From positions 806,001 to 870,000 of the forward strand of contig NW_025944539.1 of NCBI RefSeq assembly GCF_000764305.2: a DNA stretch of 64,000 bases. The letters run 5' to 3'. Under the pieces are notes generated by a model that saw nothing but the letters and a program-made list of their open reading frames with translations, did not search any database and was not told the origin of the DNA. The DNA is from Hyalella azteca (lineage: Eukaryota; Arthropoda; Malacostraca; Amphipoda; Hyalellidae). Of this stretch, positions 1-10,344 are shown one piece after another; the first letter of the stretch is position 1; each line of letters begins with the position of its first letter. A program made the translations under genes and the position numbers.

Positions 1-620
1 AAATGTTGACGACACCAAAGTTTATAATACAGTTAAGGATGCATCACATAAAGTGCAATTGCAAGATGATCTTGATAATTTAGTTAACTGAGCTGATACG
101 TGGCAGCTGCGTTTTAATGCTGACAAGTGTAAAGTATTTCAGAACAGCGGGAAGAACAATGAACAGCAAGATTACAGTATGAGAAGACATGGTTGCAACG
201 AGAGAGTAATGAATGAAAAGTCTAGCATAGAAAAAGATTTGAGAGTTTATGTCGACAAGGAGCTGAAATTTTCTAAGCATGTTGAAACGCAAGCTAACAC
301 ATCCAACAAACTTCTTGGACTGATCAGACGCTCATACGAGTTCCTAGATGCAGAAGCGATGAAGCTGTTGTTTGTCGCTGTTGCGCGCCCGAACCTAGAG
401 TTTGGAAACGTTGTGTGGTCACCGAAACTTGAAAAGTAAAAAACTTTGTAGAGAGTGTTCAAAGACGTGCAACAAGGATAATTCCAGACTTGAAGGGTAA
501 GACTTGTGAAGAAAAATTAAATATTATGAAGCTTCCAACTTCCAAGTCTCAGTCATCGATGTCTGCGTGGTGACCTCATTGAAGTATACAAGTATTCAGA
601 AAGATTACTGTAATTTGAAA
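1..620 (+). pseudogene. LINE (non-LTR retrotransposon) reverse transcriptase remnant
   Basis: Reading from base 2, the frame shows the end of a reverse transcriptase: a [F/Y]ADD-like catalytic box degraded to NVDD (bases 2-13), then DTKVYN, a WQLRFNADKCKV block (about 98-133), EKDLRVYVDKELKFSKHV (about 229-282), NKLLGLIRRSY (about 307-339) and RPNLEFGNVVWSP (388-426). This order of blocks is that of the palm-to-thumb part of CR1/L2/Jockey-type LINE polymerases, which copy their own RNA at a nicked target. It is dead: a TGA replaces the expected Trp codon at 89-91, TAA falls at 437-439, and a one-base shift near 452 moves the QRRATRI-like block into another frame. The 5' part lies outside the window. 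After about 540 the similarity fades. The clade (CR1 versus L2) is inference. Confidence 0.75.
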
Positions 621-3143
621 TTCCTTACCATGGGCTATAAACTAAAAAAACTGCGCCGCAACTAATCCACGCGACAACATTTCTTCTCGCTTCGAGTTGT
701 AAGCGCGACGGTGACTTCCCAACGCTCTTACGTCGATCAGCGCCAGTCAGACAACCAAACTTTAACCGTGCAGGGAAGAGAACTTGGATTTTTGACACTT
801 TATTGGTAACGAAGGCACTGGTGAGAACACAAAATGAACCCAAACTAAACTCAAAATAAACCCAGCGTCTGGCACACACAACCTGAAGCTAACTAATCGT
901 GATAACTGAGTTAGATTCTGTAAACAAAAATAATAAACTTAACAAGATGCGGCAAAAATACGTAACATTAGTTGTACCTAACAAAATTACTATTCACAAA
1001 TATCACAACTCAAATTTACATGTCACAATAACTATTCACGAAAGATTCAACATCAGTGCAGTGCAAAGTGCTTCACGACTGACAGAATGAAAGGGAGAAG
1101 TATCAGATGATCAGGGTGAACAGACTTTTTCTCTAAATGAAAATGCTAGTAAAATCGAAAGACAAGAACATTAATACATAAATGAGTACAAATTTAACAC
1201 TAAAAATATAAGAAACAACTGTTTGAATGATCGCAAAAAATGGCAAGGGAAATCGCGGTACAAAAAATTTGTGACGCATGAGGCACGGAAACAGAATCAC
1301 CGACAGTGATGGTATAAAGTCCAGTGATGATGTAAACCAACGTCCGTTGAAAAGATCTGGTCAAAGGCCAGTTTTTAGATCTGTGAACAAGCCACGAATT
1401 ACAAGGATCGGTGACAGGCCTAATCAGGCCTATTGTTTAACGCCGAATATGCTGTGCCCTGCTATAAAAAAATTGTTTTACATAAAATAATTCATACCTT
1501 AAATTGTAAATATAGGCAGAGGTGCACGTATTAAGCATGAAGATGCCATGCACCTTCAACATGCACTATGCATTAAATTGCATGCATTTCCAACGTCCAT
1601 CACGCATTCAAATTGTTTATACCTTCAGCATGCACTATGAGAATTAAGTCAAATAATCATGAGATTTCGAATTATTTGTGTAAATGGTTTTGCAAATTTT
1701 AATTCTATTTGCCAAGAACTCTCGATGATATAAGATGTCAGTCCCTGCATAGACTTGTTCATTGAACACGTCATATCAAAAGGTAAAAAGGCACAGGCTG
1801 GTTCACCAAAAATGTCATGTTTAATTTCAGAAATTTCATACTGGTTTCTCGTACACTTAATATTCAATGGCAGAAACAAATAGACCACTTCATCACTCAC
1901 GACATCTTTGAAGACAGAAAAAGCGCCCTCGGGCTCATCTAAAATGTCATATTTGGCTGTTGCGGCCAGGAAGATGAATCGTTACATAGGAGAAGTGTCG
2001 TTATGAAGCTCAGTTCCATTTACTGCGCACTTGACGGCTCCACAAAAGCCTGTCAAACACAGGCCCGGGCGTGCTCTTGCCTAATAGAGGCTGCCGAAGT
2101 ATGAACTCTAGACCAAGAATTGATATTCTATACCAAGGATAGGAGCTGCCGAGGAGATGTGGCTTCAGGGCCTCGAGTTGCAAGAAGACGTGAGCTCCTT
2201 GCTACTTATAGTTATGGAACAATAAATTATATGTCAATGATTATAATTTATCTTAATGAAGGAGAGATTAAGATCACCGTCGAAGAAGTCAATATTTCGT
2301 TTACAGTGGAAAATACTAGACAAGTTGGCACAAAACGCACAAGATTCGCCCACAAGTATTATTTAAAAATAACTATGTGATACCACTTTGGAATTTTTTG
2401 ATTTGTCAAAATAAATATACGGGATAATTTTGGAATTTCAGTATCAAAACTTTTCTTGGCACCTGGCGCGTTTTTGCTAGAAACATATATTCCTTGTGCT
2501 CATCTAGTTTCCCTTTTCAAGGGTTCTATTGCGAGGGAGTTTTTTTCAACCTAATTTTGTGGTGAATAATGAGGTCAAAATTTTACTACCGACCACAACG
2601 CCTGCCGTCGTCCGAACAATTATGTATTTTGCGAGCGCAAAACCATGTTGTAAAAATACCGATGGAGACCCGCGTCCTCAATGACGTAGATGGTCATAAG
2701 AAAACAAATAAGTGTAGAAATATGTATAAAATAGCCATAAAAAGGCCAGGTTTCACGGACCTGTTATCGCCATTACAGGGCAGGTAACAGCGCTCCGGTG
2801 TTTGCATAATAAACGCAGCTTCCTTTCTCACTAAAAAATAACGAACTAAAAAAACCTCCCACCAAAGAACCCAAATGTTACACAGAATATTTTCGTATAG
2901 CTTGGCAAGAAATTCGCGAAGGTCCTGAGAACAGGTTTGTGAGCGGCGTCTCGAGCTGCCGGCGTTCATTGCTTGCTGGCATCTGAAAAAAGCCATAATA
3001 ATTTACGCTAAAAACTGAGTCTTTTGCAAGGTGCGATGTTTGCAGCGCGGTAAGGAGCCTCCAACTTGAATATATGCAGACGAGCGAGTCTTCTGGAGAA
3101 GAAGAAAAGGCGCGTCGAAAGAACTTGTGGAACATGGCGAATA
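621..3143. other. Unassigned non-coding stretch
   Basis: I see no gene here. Short open frames (899-1090, 1278-1490, 2120-2380, 2569-2787) lack recognisable motifs and are of a length expected by chance. Around 1500-1640 a loose ATGCA-rich patch repeats words like catgcac and ttcaacatgcactatg, a weak local repeat. 640-880 may hold the untranslated tail of the LINE to its left. Confidence 0.4.
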
Positions 3144-3416
3144 AGTTAGCAAGAGGTGGTGACGGAGTTAGCAAGAGGTGGTGCCGGAGTTAGCAAGAGG
3201 TGGTGCCGGAGTTAGCAAGAGGTGGTGCTGGAGTTAGCAAGAGGTGGTGACGGAGTTAGCAAGAGGTGGTGACGGAGTTAGCAAGAGGTGGTGACGGAGT
3301 TAGCAAGAGGTAGTGCTGGAGTTAGCAAGAGGTGGTGACGGAGTTAGCAAGAGGTGATGCCGGAGTGCGCAAGAGGGAATGCATGCCGGAGTTAGAAAAA
3401 GGTGTGGTGGTGCTGG
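3144..3416. repeat. Minisatellite, 22-bp unit, about 11-12 copies
   Basis: Unit agttagcaagaggtggtgac+gg is repeated head to tail from 3144 with regular 22-bp spacing (3144, 3166, 3188, 3210 and so on). Copies differ mainly at the gtgacgg/gtgccgg/gtgctgg position. The last two units (from 3364) are degenerate. The period is not a multiple of three, so no coding role is implied. Confidence 0.95.
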
Positions 3417-4891
3417 GAAATACTTTCGTTAAAAGGAAATTGTTGTGAAGAAAATTCGCTTCCAGGTTTTGAATATTTAGAAATAGCCCTTCAATTGTGT
3501 GGATTTCTAAATATGTGTAGGTGAACTTTTCATCCGTAAAAATTCGCTATCTAACAATGATATTCTAGACATTTACCGAAAACATCAGGAGTTTGTAATG
3601 TTCAACTATAACAAATGGAACTCGAAAGATAAGACATATCATAATGATCACTAATATGAACCTTGAATCTAAAAAAAATATTAATTTTTTTTACGAGCAA
3701 TGGTGTTCAAAAAGATATACCTTATTTATTCAGAACACACAATGGTGCACCGTTGGTAATGCTATCACGGTAAGCTCTCCACAGATTCTGCCAAGTGTGT
3801 AGCGTCAGGCTAGTGGAATATGGTACCATAAAAAATATAAAAAAATCACTTCACAAAGGAGTAAATTCAACTTATGCGAAAAATAAGAAACGTTTAATTC
3901 GTAAAATTTGTTATATGCAATATGTTGACAGAAATATTCTGGAAACCCATACTCTGTGAAAGGAATTTCAATGTATATCTCCCTTTTCTTGATGACAAGG
4001 CTCTTAATTCGATGCCTAACGAGTGACGATTTTTTTATATTAAATTAAAACAGTATTATGTTTATAATGTTTATTAATACAGTTTTATTCGCACCTCGAT
4101 ATCACTCAAAAATTTTTCACTAGAACAATTAAAACCAAGACAAATTGTTGCCGATCAACTACAGGTGTTGGGATAATTGACTGAACAGGGTGGGAATTTA
4201 AATTAAAAGCAGAATTTCAGCCAGGATTCAAGTTGACCGTATGCCTAAATGTCTGTTTGTCCCGAGAAAAAAAAAAATTCTCATTAGTCTGGCGAGTTTC
4301 TGCACGCACAAGCAAGAGCGGAATTTTGATCGATCATGCAGGAGATTACTTATCCATATACTAGATTTATGAAGTCGTGGACAACTGAAGGTCACACATC
4401 GGCCGATAAGACATACTGTATGCTTTGCAATAAACGATGCGTTAATTAATCAGAGACAAAAACAGAAAATGATGCAAGGAAGCTTTCGAGCTGATTATTT
4501 GGACGATACGTATCTTCTTTTATTCAGTGACAAATTATAAAATGAATTGTACTAATCAATGGACAAAGCGATAATAATGAGTCTTCAGAAAGATTACTGA
4601 CTTATCACTGGGACGAAATTCACGCTTCTTATTAATACTTGCAGTGCCGACCATTCCATTTGAAATTATGAACAAGTAAACCTTTTTTATAAAATTTTTC
4701 GATGATACGGGAGCGTTTGTTGACGATAAACTGTCGAACCTGCAGCATCATTTGAATTCAGTTAACCAGGTAATGAAAATAAACCTGCCAAGCTCACTTA
4801 AGCTCAGTAAAAATTACCGGACTGAAAGGCTTGATACGTATAGTATCACATAAAAATCATAAGTTTGTAAGTTACCATGACGTTGACCGTC
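3417..4891. other. Unassigned AT-rich stretch
   Basis: No gene recognised. A short frame at about 4340-4450 translates to a Cys-x-x-Cys segment followed by stops, reminiscent of a decayed zinc finger, but it is too short to call. Otherwise AT-rich sequence without repeats that I can see. Confidence 0.35.
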
Positions 4892-5040
4892 AGGGGCCAT
4901 ACTTTCAAAACTCGCTAAGTGAACGTAAGTACTTACGCTCTATTTTCTTGTCTAGGATTGGTGGATTTTGCTTGAAAGGCCGTCAATGATTGGCTGATGA
5001 ACTTACGATCTCTTAACTTTTTTTGAAAGTATAGGCCCTG
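4892..5040 (+). mobile_element. MITE copy A (about 150 bp, terminal inverted repeats)
   Basis: Starts AGGGGCCATACTTTCAAAA and ends TTTTGAAAGTATAGGCCCT, an imperfect terminal inverted repeat of about 18 bp. Inside are two short landmarks shared with all other copies: AAGTACTTACG near the left end and ATGATTGGTGGATTTTGCTT / ATGATTGGCTGATGAACTT in the middle. It has no coding capacity, so it would depend on a transposase encoded elsewhere. No clear target-site duplication is visible. The repeated presence in this window with the same two ends supports a mobile element rather than chance. Confidence 0.85.
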
Positions 5041-5177
5041 GACTTGTTCAAAGCTGAGTCAATACAGCCAATGAAGGTCAGTCATTCAACTTCAAAATAT
5101 ATTTAAAGCGATGATTGAGTATTAATATCGAATGGTGTTTAGATAAGACCAGGCAAACAAACGGCCAATTCATCTGT

Positions 5178-6150
5178 AAATTGGGTGAGCGTGTTTGCCA
5201 GTATATGCCCACAAATTGAGAGAGCGTGTTTGCCAGTATATGCGCATAAATTGAGAGAGCGTGTTTGCCAGTATATGCCCACAAATTGAGAGAGCGTGTT
5301 TGCCAGTATATGCCCACAAATTGAGAGAGCGTGTTTGCCAGTATATGCCCACAAATTGAGAGAGCGTGTTTGCCAGTATATGCTCACAAATTGAGAGAGC
5401 GTGTTTGCCAGTATTTGCCCACAAATTGGGTGAGCGTGTTTGCCGGTATATGCCCACAAATTGGGTGAGCGAGTTTGCCAGTATATCCCCATAAATTGGG
5501 TTGAGTGTGTTTGCCAGTATATCCCCATAAATTGGGTGAGCGTGTTTGTCAGTATATCCCCATAAATTGGGTGAGCGAGTTTGCCAGTATATCCCCATAA
5601 ATTGGGTGAGCGTGTTAGCCAGTATATGCCCACAAATGGGTAAGCGTGTTTGCCAGTATATGCCACAAATTGGGAGAGCATGTTTGCTAGTATGTGCCCC
5701 ATAAATTGGGTGAGCGTGTTTGCCAGTATATGCCCATATAAATTGTGTTGAGCGTGTTTGCCAGTATATGCCCACAAATTGGGTTAGCGTGTTTGCCAAT
5801 ATATGCCCACAAATTTGGTGAGCGAGTTTGCCAGTATATGCCCACAAATGGGTGAGCGTGTTTGCCAGTATATCCCCATATTGGGTGAGCGAGTTTGCCA
5901 GTATATGCCCACAAATTGGGTGAGCGCGTCAGTATATGCCCACAAATTGGGAGAGCGTTTTTGCCAGTATATGCCCATAAATTGGTGAGCGTGTTTGCCA
6001 GTATATGCCCACAAATTGAGTGAGCGAGTTTGCCAGTATATGCCCACAAATGGGTGAGAATGTGTTTGCCAGTATAAGCCCATAAATAAAGTGATCATTT
6101 TTGCCAGTATATGCCCATAAATTGGGAGAGTGTGTTTGCCAGTATATGCT
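5178..6150. repeat. Minisatellite, 36-bp unit, about 27 copies
   Basis: A head-to-tail array whose unit begins ttgccagtatatgcccacaa and continues attgagagagcgtgtt. The left third is nearly uniform (ttgagagagc variant), the middle and right parts carry ttgggtgagc variants, with a few shortened units around 5860-5960. There are no unique spacers between units, so it is a satellite and not a CRISPR. Because 36 is divisible by three, all the long minus-strand frames here (for example 5139-5777 and 5170-5847) are repetitions of a 12-residue word and are not called as genes. Confidence 0.97.
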
Positions 6151-7280
6151 TCACACGCGCCATATGAATGACCAGAGAGGCGCGTATAAATCTCCAGTAG
6201 CGGAAGGTAAGTGAAGTGGCAAGTGCCTCGCAGTCACCAGCCTTGTCTTCATATGGCGGTGCAGAACTGATGGCCAGCAACCCCAGCCAATGTTGCGACG
6301 ACATTTAACGCAGGTACCACGTTCAATGTAGCCCCAAAATTCGCGCTGGGCTTAACTGCGGTATCTAGAGAAGCTTTCAAGCGCATCTTCAGACAGAAAT
6401 TGGGTAGAAATGAATATTTTTTAGGTGAAATAAATTAATGCAAAGAATAGATAAAAATAATAGTCTCATCATATTACGAGAATCATTACACAACATATTA
6501 TGCCATTTAAATTATCTGAATACTTACTAGGTATAATTAATAAATCAAATGCAGCGACGTTCGAAACTGTCAGGTTTTCTACTTTTCTTATAACTTTAAT
6601 CTTTTAATCCCCCTTAATTTTGCCGTGTTGCTGCCACCATGAATAAAGCTTAGGTAATTCTGACTTTTTAATATTATAATATTGACAATAGCTCGTTTTG
6701 AGAAGTCTAAAAAGAATTGAAGTATATTAATTAATTATAGACAGAATGTGACTCTACTACATGGCTTGGGTAAAATTTGAGGAGCGAGTGTGTCTATATT
6801 TTTGTAACGGCCGAGGGTATCAAAAGGACTGACCTTTATGGAACTCAAAACTGTCGCGACGTCCCTTGCTAGGCTTATGAGTGCGTGCGCGAGAGGTCTA
6901 CCTATATAAGGACCCTAAAGTTCGCACCAAAAGCTTGTTCTATTGTGGTGACCGTCACGTCAGCACGGTGTGCAGCTCACTCCGCAAACGTATATGAAAG
7001 TCAGTTAGGCGTGTAAATATAGCACGTTTACTAATTGATTTCCCCGATTTGTCATGGTACACGTATAGGTCCAATAATTAAAGGCATACCGGTAACTTGA
7101 TTAATTTCTTTATTCTTAAAATAAAACGTCACTCACAACGAGCAATCCGCATGATAGACGCATAAAGCTTTTTAAAGCAAATGTATTGCAATCACTTCTA
7201 TTGGTGACCCTTTGAATGTACACTAAGAATAATGAATTTCTGAGTCATATTGTCAAATAGTTATGCTCTTTCTTATGCAA
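6151..7280. other. Unassigned stretch with a possible promoter or LTR fragment
   Basis: No coding gene recognised. 6160-6310 is slightly GC-richer. 6640-6700 is very AT-rich with a small palindrome (aatattataatatt). The stretch about 6795-7110 is listed separately as a possible promoter/LTR. Confidence 0.35.
6795..7110 (+). promoter_or_regulatory. Possible TATA promoter or solo-LTR fragment
   Basis: A TGTAACGGCCGAGG start at about 6802 is followed by GC-richer sequence, a TATA-box-like CTATATAAGG at about 6902-6911 and a stretch rich in CACGTCAGCACGG-type words 40-60 bases later. TG-initial, TATA-bearing, non-coding blocks like this are typical of LTR promoters, but I found no second copy, no matching CA end and no target-site duplication, so this could equally be an unrelated promoter or chance. 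Confidence 0.2.
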
Positions 7281-7396
7281 AGCACTAGCAGATAGCGGAC
7301 GTAGCACTGATAAGTCATTTTGCCTCGACAAACTGGGTCAGGATGACCCACAGAAGTGCATCGATATTTGGACGAAGTCTCTTTAAATTCTTTGAG
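7281..7396 (+). repeat. Dispersed repeat family S, copy 1
   Basis: Shares an ordered set of words with copies at 40.98 kb and 61.99 kb and, more weakly, 58.6 kb: GGACGTAGCACTGATA, then CATTTTGCC, AAACTGGGTCAGGATGACCC, ACAGAAGTGCATCGATATTTGG. The element contains two small inverted pairs (tgggtca/gaccca, and ggacgta/tacgtcc in the better copies). No open frame is conserved in all copies, so a short non-autonomous element or SINE-like repeat is the likeliest reading. Confidence 0.7.
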
Positions 7397-7417
7397 TGCA
7401 TGTTGGGATCCATTGAC

Positions 7418-7858
7418 ACCTTCATCATACACTGTGTATAGTGACCTTCATCAAACCCTCCATCATACAGCGTGTAGAATGTTCTTAGTGTCCATCTCCT
7501 TTATCATACAGCGTGTAGAATGTCCTTCATCTCCATCATACAGCGTGTAGAATGTTTTTAGCGTCCTTCATCTCCATCATACAGCGTGTAGAATGTTCTT
7601 AGCGTCCTTCATCTTCATCATACAGCGTGTAGAATGTCTTTCATCTCCTTCATCATACAGCGTGTAGAATGTTCTTAGCGTCCTTCATCTCCATCATACA
7701 GCGTGTAGATGTTCTTATTTAGTGTCCTTCTTCATCATACAGCGTGTAGAATGTTCTTAGCGTCCTTCATCTCCATCATACAGCGTGTAGACTGTTCTTA
7801 TTTAGTGTCCTTCTTCATCATACAGCGTGTAGAATGTTCTTAGCGTCCTTCATCATCT
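7418..7858. repeat. Minisatellite, about 41-bp unit, about 11 copies
   Basis: Units centre on catcatacagcgtgtagaat followed by gttcttagcgtccttcatctc. Spacing varies (about 28-45 bp) because some units lack the gttcttagcg block or carry a tatttagtg insertion, giving an irregular array. It directly follows the family S copy. Confidence 0.93.
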
Positions 7859-9249
7859 AATGCATAGCGAGGCTGAACCTCGTCCGGTGTAATAATTTTT
7901 CTCTCGTTGTTTCTACCTTTCCTTTTCAGTGAAAGAAATTTCGGGCCATTCGAGGAAAGGCAGGCTTTTTATTGAAGTTTGCTCATTGCGCGCGTCTTCA
8001 TGCAAGAGATTCTCAGGATGATGGCTTGAAATTCATGGCCTTGGAATTCATTTCAAACTTTGTCTATTCAAAGAGAAAGACTCGCTAACTTTCGAAATAA
8101 TATTACCAGCTTTTCTTGATGTCGTTTATCAAGTTTGATAAGCTCTCTGAATGGTCGTGGGAGTTTATCATAGAAACTATTTTTATCTTAGCTGGGTTTG
8201 TGGCGTTTTGAAAATAAAATATTTGATAATTTGGTTATACAGGATGCACACGAATAATAATTAGAGGCAATGTGGGTAATGGAACTGGTTGATTAGAATT
8301 GACTTTTTAACGCTTGTTTCTACCTCATTGTTATAATTTTATTATTGATCGGCAATTGGTTTAATTTATAGTCAGGTTGCGCTTCAGATCTTTGGCTTTA
8401 CTCAGAGTATTCGTGTGTATGAGTTCTCGTATGAAATAGGTTACTGCGAAAATCGTACAGATACAGGGCTGCAAGGAATCACTGGTACATTTAATACTTG
8501 AGAAACAAGTACATCCTACATTATAAAATCACAAAAAAATGTTTTTACATGTCTTCTGCGTTGCAAAAGACATGTAAATGGATTTAAAACTTGACACTTT
8601 ATCCTTAAGGAAACATTAATCTCAACTCTTAATCATTAAGAACCGAATCTACAGGTCCTAAATTATAAATCTTTAATCGCCGTTCGAATTTTCCTACTTT
8701 ACCGGGAATGGTTGGTCCGTATTGTGTACCCCATAGTGGTACGGTTGCAATCCTTGACCGTATCGATCACGATGGCCTTCTGCCGTAATGATGTTCCAAG
8801 TAGCCGTACCGCTGTAGTAATTTTATAGCCGTACATAGGTACGCAAAATTTCTCAAGTTCCACATGGCCGTAAATTGTCAACGGCTGTGCTTTGAAAGTT
8901 CACTTTAGCTGCGTTGCTACCATCTCGTGGCCGTACTGCTACTGATGATGATTGCGACCGTCCCGCTACTGAGGACCGTGACTGTACCGTGCTGATGACC
9001 GTACCGATGATAAATCTTGCGGATTGCTCGATATTGATTGTTTTTATTGCCGATGTTAAAATCGTTGAAAGACTTGTCTCACGTTTCGTTTACGGCTAAG
9101 TCACTGCGTAGCAATGATGTTGACCGTACAAATAAGCGAAGTTACGATCGATACTCAAAGATTTATGACGTTATTATATTGGAGATTCAGTGGTATGAAC
9201 GTCTAAAGTTTTTCGCGACTGTTATTTCTGACCCCTCCGACTCACGGCC
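7859..9249. other. Unassigned stretch
   Basis: No gene recognised. 8700-9030 repeats the word ccgta at irregular spacing (ccgtactgctac, ccgtcccgctac, ccgtaccgatg), a weakly repetitive patch. A perfect hairpin at 8544-8578 is listed separately. Confidence 0.35.
8544..8578. other. Perfect 12-bp hairpin
   Basis: TTTACATGTCTT (8544-8555) and AAGACATGTAAA (8567-8578) are exact reverse complements around an 11-base loop. No repeat family flanks it. Function unknown. Confidence 0.6.
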
Positions 9250-9361
9250 GGAGCCCATACTTCAAAAAAAGTTAAGAGATCGTAAGTTCATCAGCCAATC
9301 ATTAGCGGCCTTTCAAGCAAAATCCACCAATCATAGACAAGAAAATAGAGCGTAAGTACCT
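9250..9361 (-). mobile_element. MITE copy B (truncated)
   Basis: Begins GAGCCCATACTTCAAAAAAA and contains the family words GTTAAGAGATCGTAAGTTCA and AAATCCACCAATCATAGAC, then breaks off after GCGTAAGTACCTGC, so the GCGAGTTTTGAAAGTATGGCC end is missing. It lies only about 290 bp from full copy C in the same orientation. Confidence 0.8.
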
Positions 9362-9651
9362 GCTCATTAGACATAGATCAAGTCTCCATCCATTTGGCTC
9401 GATCGTTGTCGGACATATTTTGAAATTATGTCCAAATCTGTCCTGAACAATTCACAACTGGCAAAATATCATATACAAATCATGTATGAAATGGACATCT
9501 CATATTGCGTTTTCATATCGCCCTGTTCATATTCACCTACAGATAAACCTAAACGCCTTTATAGTATCTTACAATTAAGTATCTTGTGAAATGATAAAGC
9601 TAACAAAAAATGAGTGACATTATATCCATCACACCGGCTGAAAGTTTAGTC

Positions 9652-9803
9652 CTGGGCCTATACTTTCAAAAAAAGTTAAAGAGATCGTAAGTTCATCAGC
9701 CAATCATTGACGGCCGTTCAAGCAATATCCACCAATCATAGACAAGAAAATAGAGCGTAAGTACTTACGTTCACTTAGCGAGTTATGAAAGTATGGCCCC
9801 TGG
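9652..9803 (-). mobile_element. MITE copy C
   Basis: Runs from CTGGGCCTATACTTTCAAAA to TGAAAGTATGGCCCCTGG, so both terminal inverted repeats are present. The interior matches copy A on the opposite strand, with GTAAGTACTTACG near the right end. Confidence 0.85.
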
Positions 9804-9965
9804 AATCAATCGTACACTCGCACAAACGTCGCTGCCGCAGTTCATTAATTCACTAAAGCTGCTCTCCCGATGTCACGACACGACTTAATATCTATAGCTT
9901 GGCGTCCCGCCAGTACGACAATCTTAATATCGACTCAAGTTCTCCATCAACGACTACGAAAAATG

Positions 9966-10344
9966 ATATCCTGGCCATGACTTTTGATCACCGTGTTACA
10001 ACTCACGATATCCTGGCTACGTCTTAGGATGTCCTGGCATGACTTACGATATCCTGGTTACGACTTAGGATATCCTGGCTACGTCTTAGGATGTCCTGGC
10101 ATGACTTAAAATATCCTGGTTACGACTTAAGATATCCTGGCTACGACTTATGATATCCTGGCTACGTCATAGGATGTCCAGGCATGACTTAAAATATCCT
10201 GGTTACGACTTAAGATATCCTGGCTACGACTTATGATATCCTGGCTACGTCTTAGGATGTCCTGGCATGATCTACGATAACCTGGTTACGACTTAAGATA
10301 TCCTGGCTACGACTCAAGATATCCTGGCTACGACTCACGATACG
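9966..10344. repeat. Minisatellite, about 21-bp unit with higher order
   Basis: Units of the type gatatcctggctacgactta alternate with gatgtcctggcatgacttaa and atatcctggttacgactta, so that groups of three to four units recur as a higher-order block (the pair 10085-10195 and 10190-10270). About 17 basic units. Confidence 0.92.

Noticed and set aside
4340..4460. Zinc-finger-like YCMLCNK segment hinting at a hAT-type transposase
   Set aside because: Only about 30 codons, no matching His pair and immediate stops.
5139..6098. Long overlapping minus-strand frames (up to 225 codons)
   Set aside because: They lie wholly in the 36-bp array and are the same 12-residue word read in three frames.
5178..6150. 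36-bp repeats resembling a CRISPR array
   Set aside because: Units are contiguous with no unique spacers, no cas-like genes are near, and the genome is eukaryotic.
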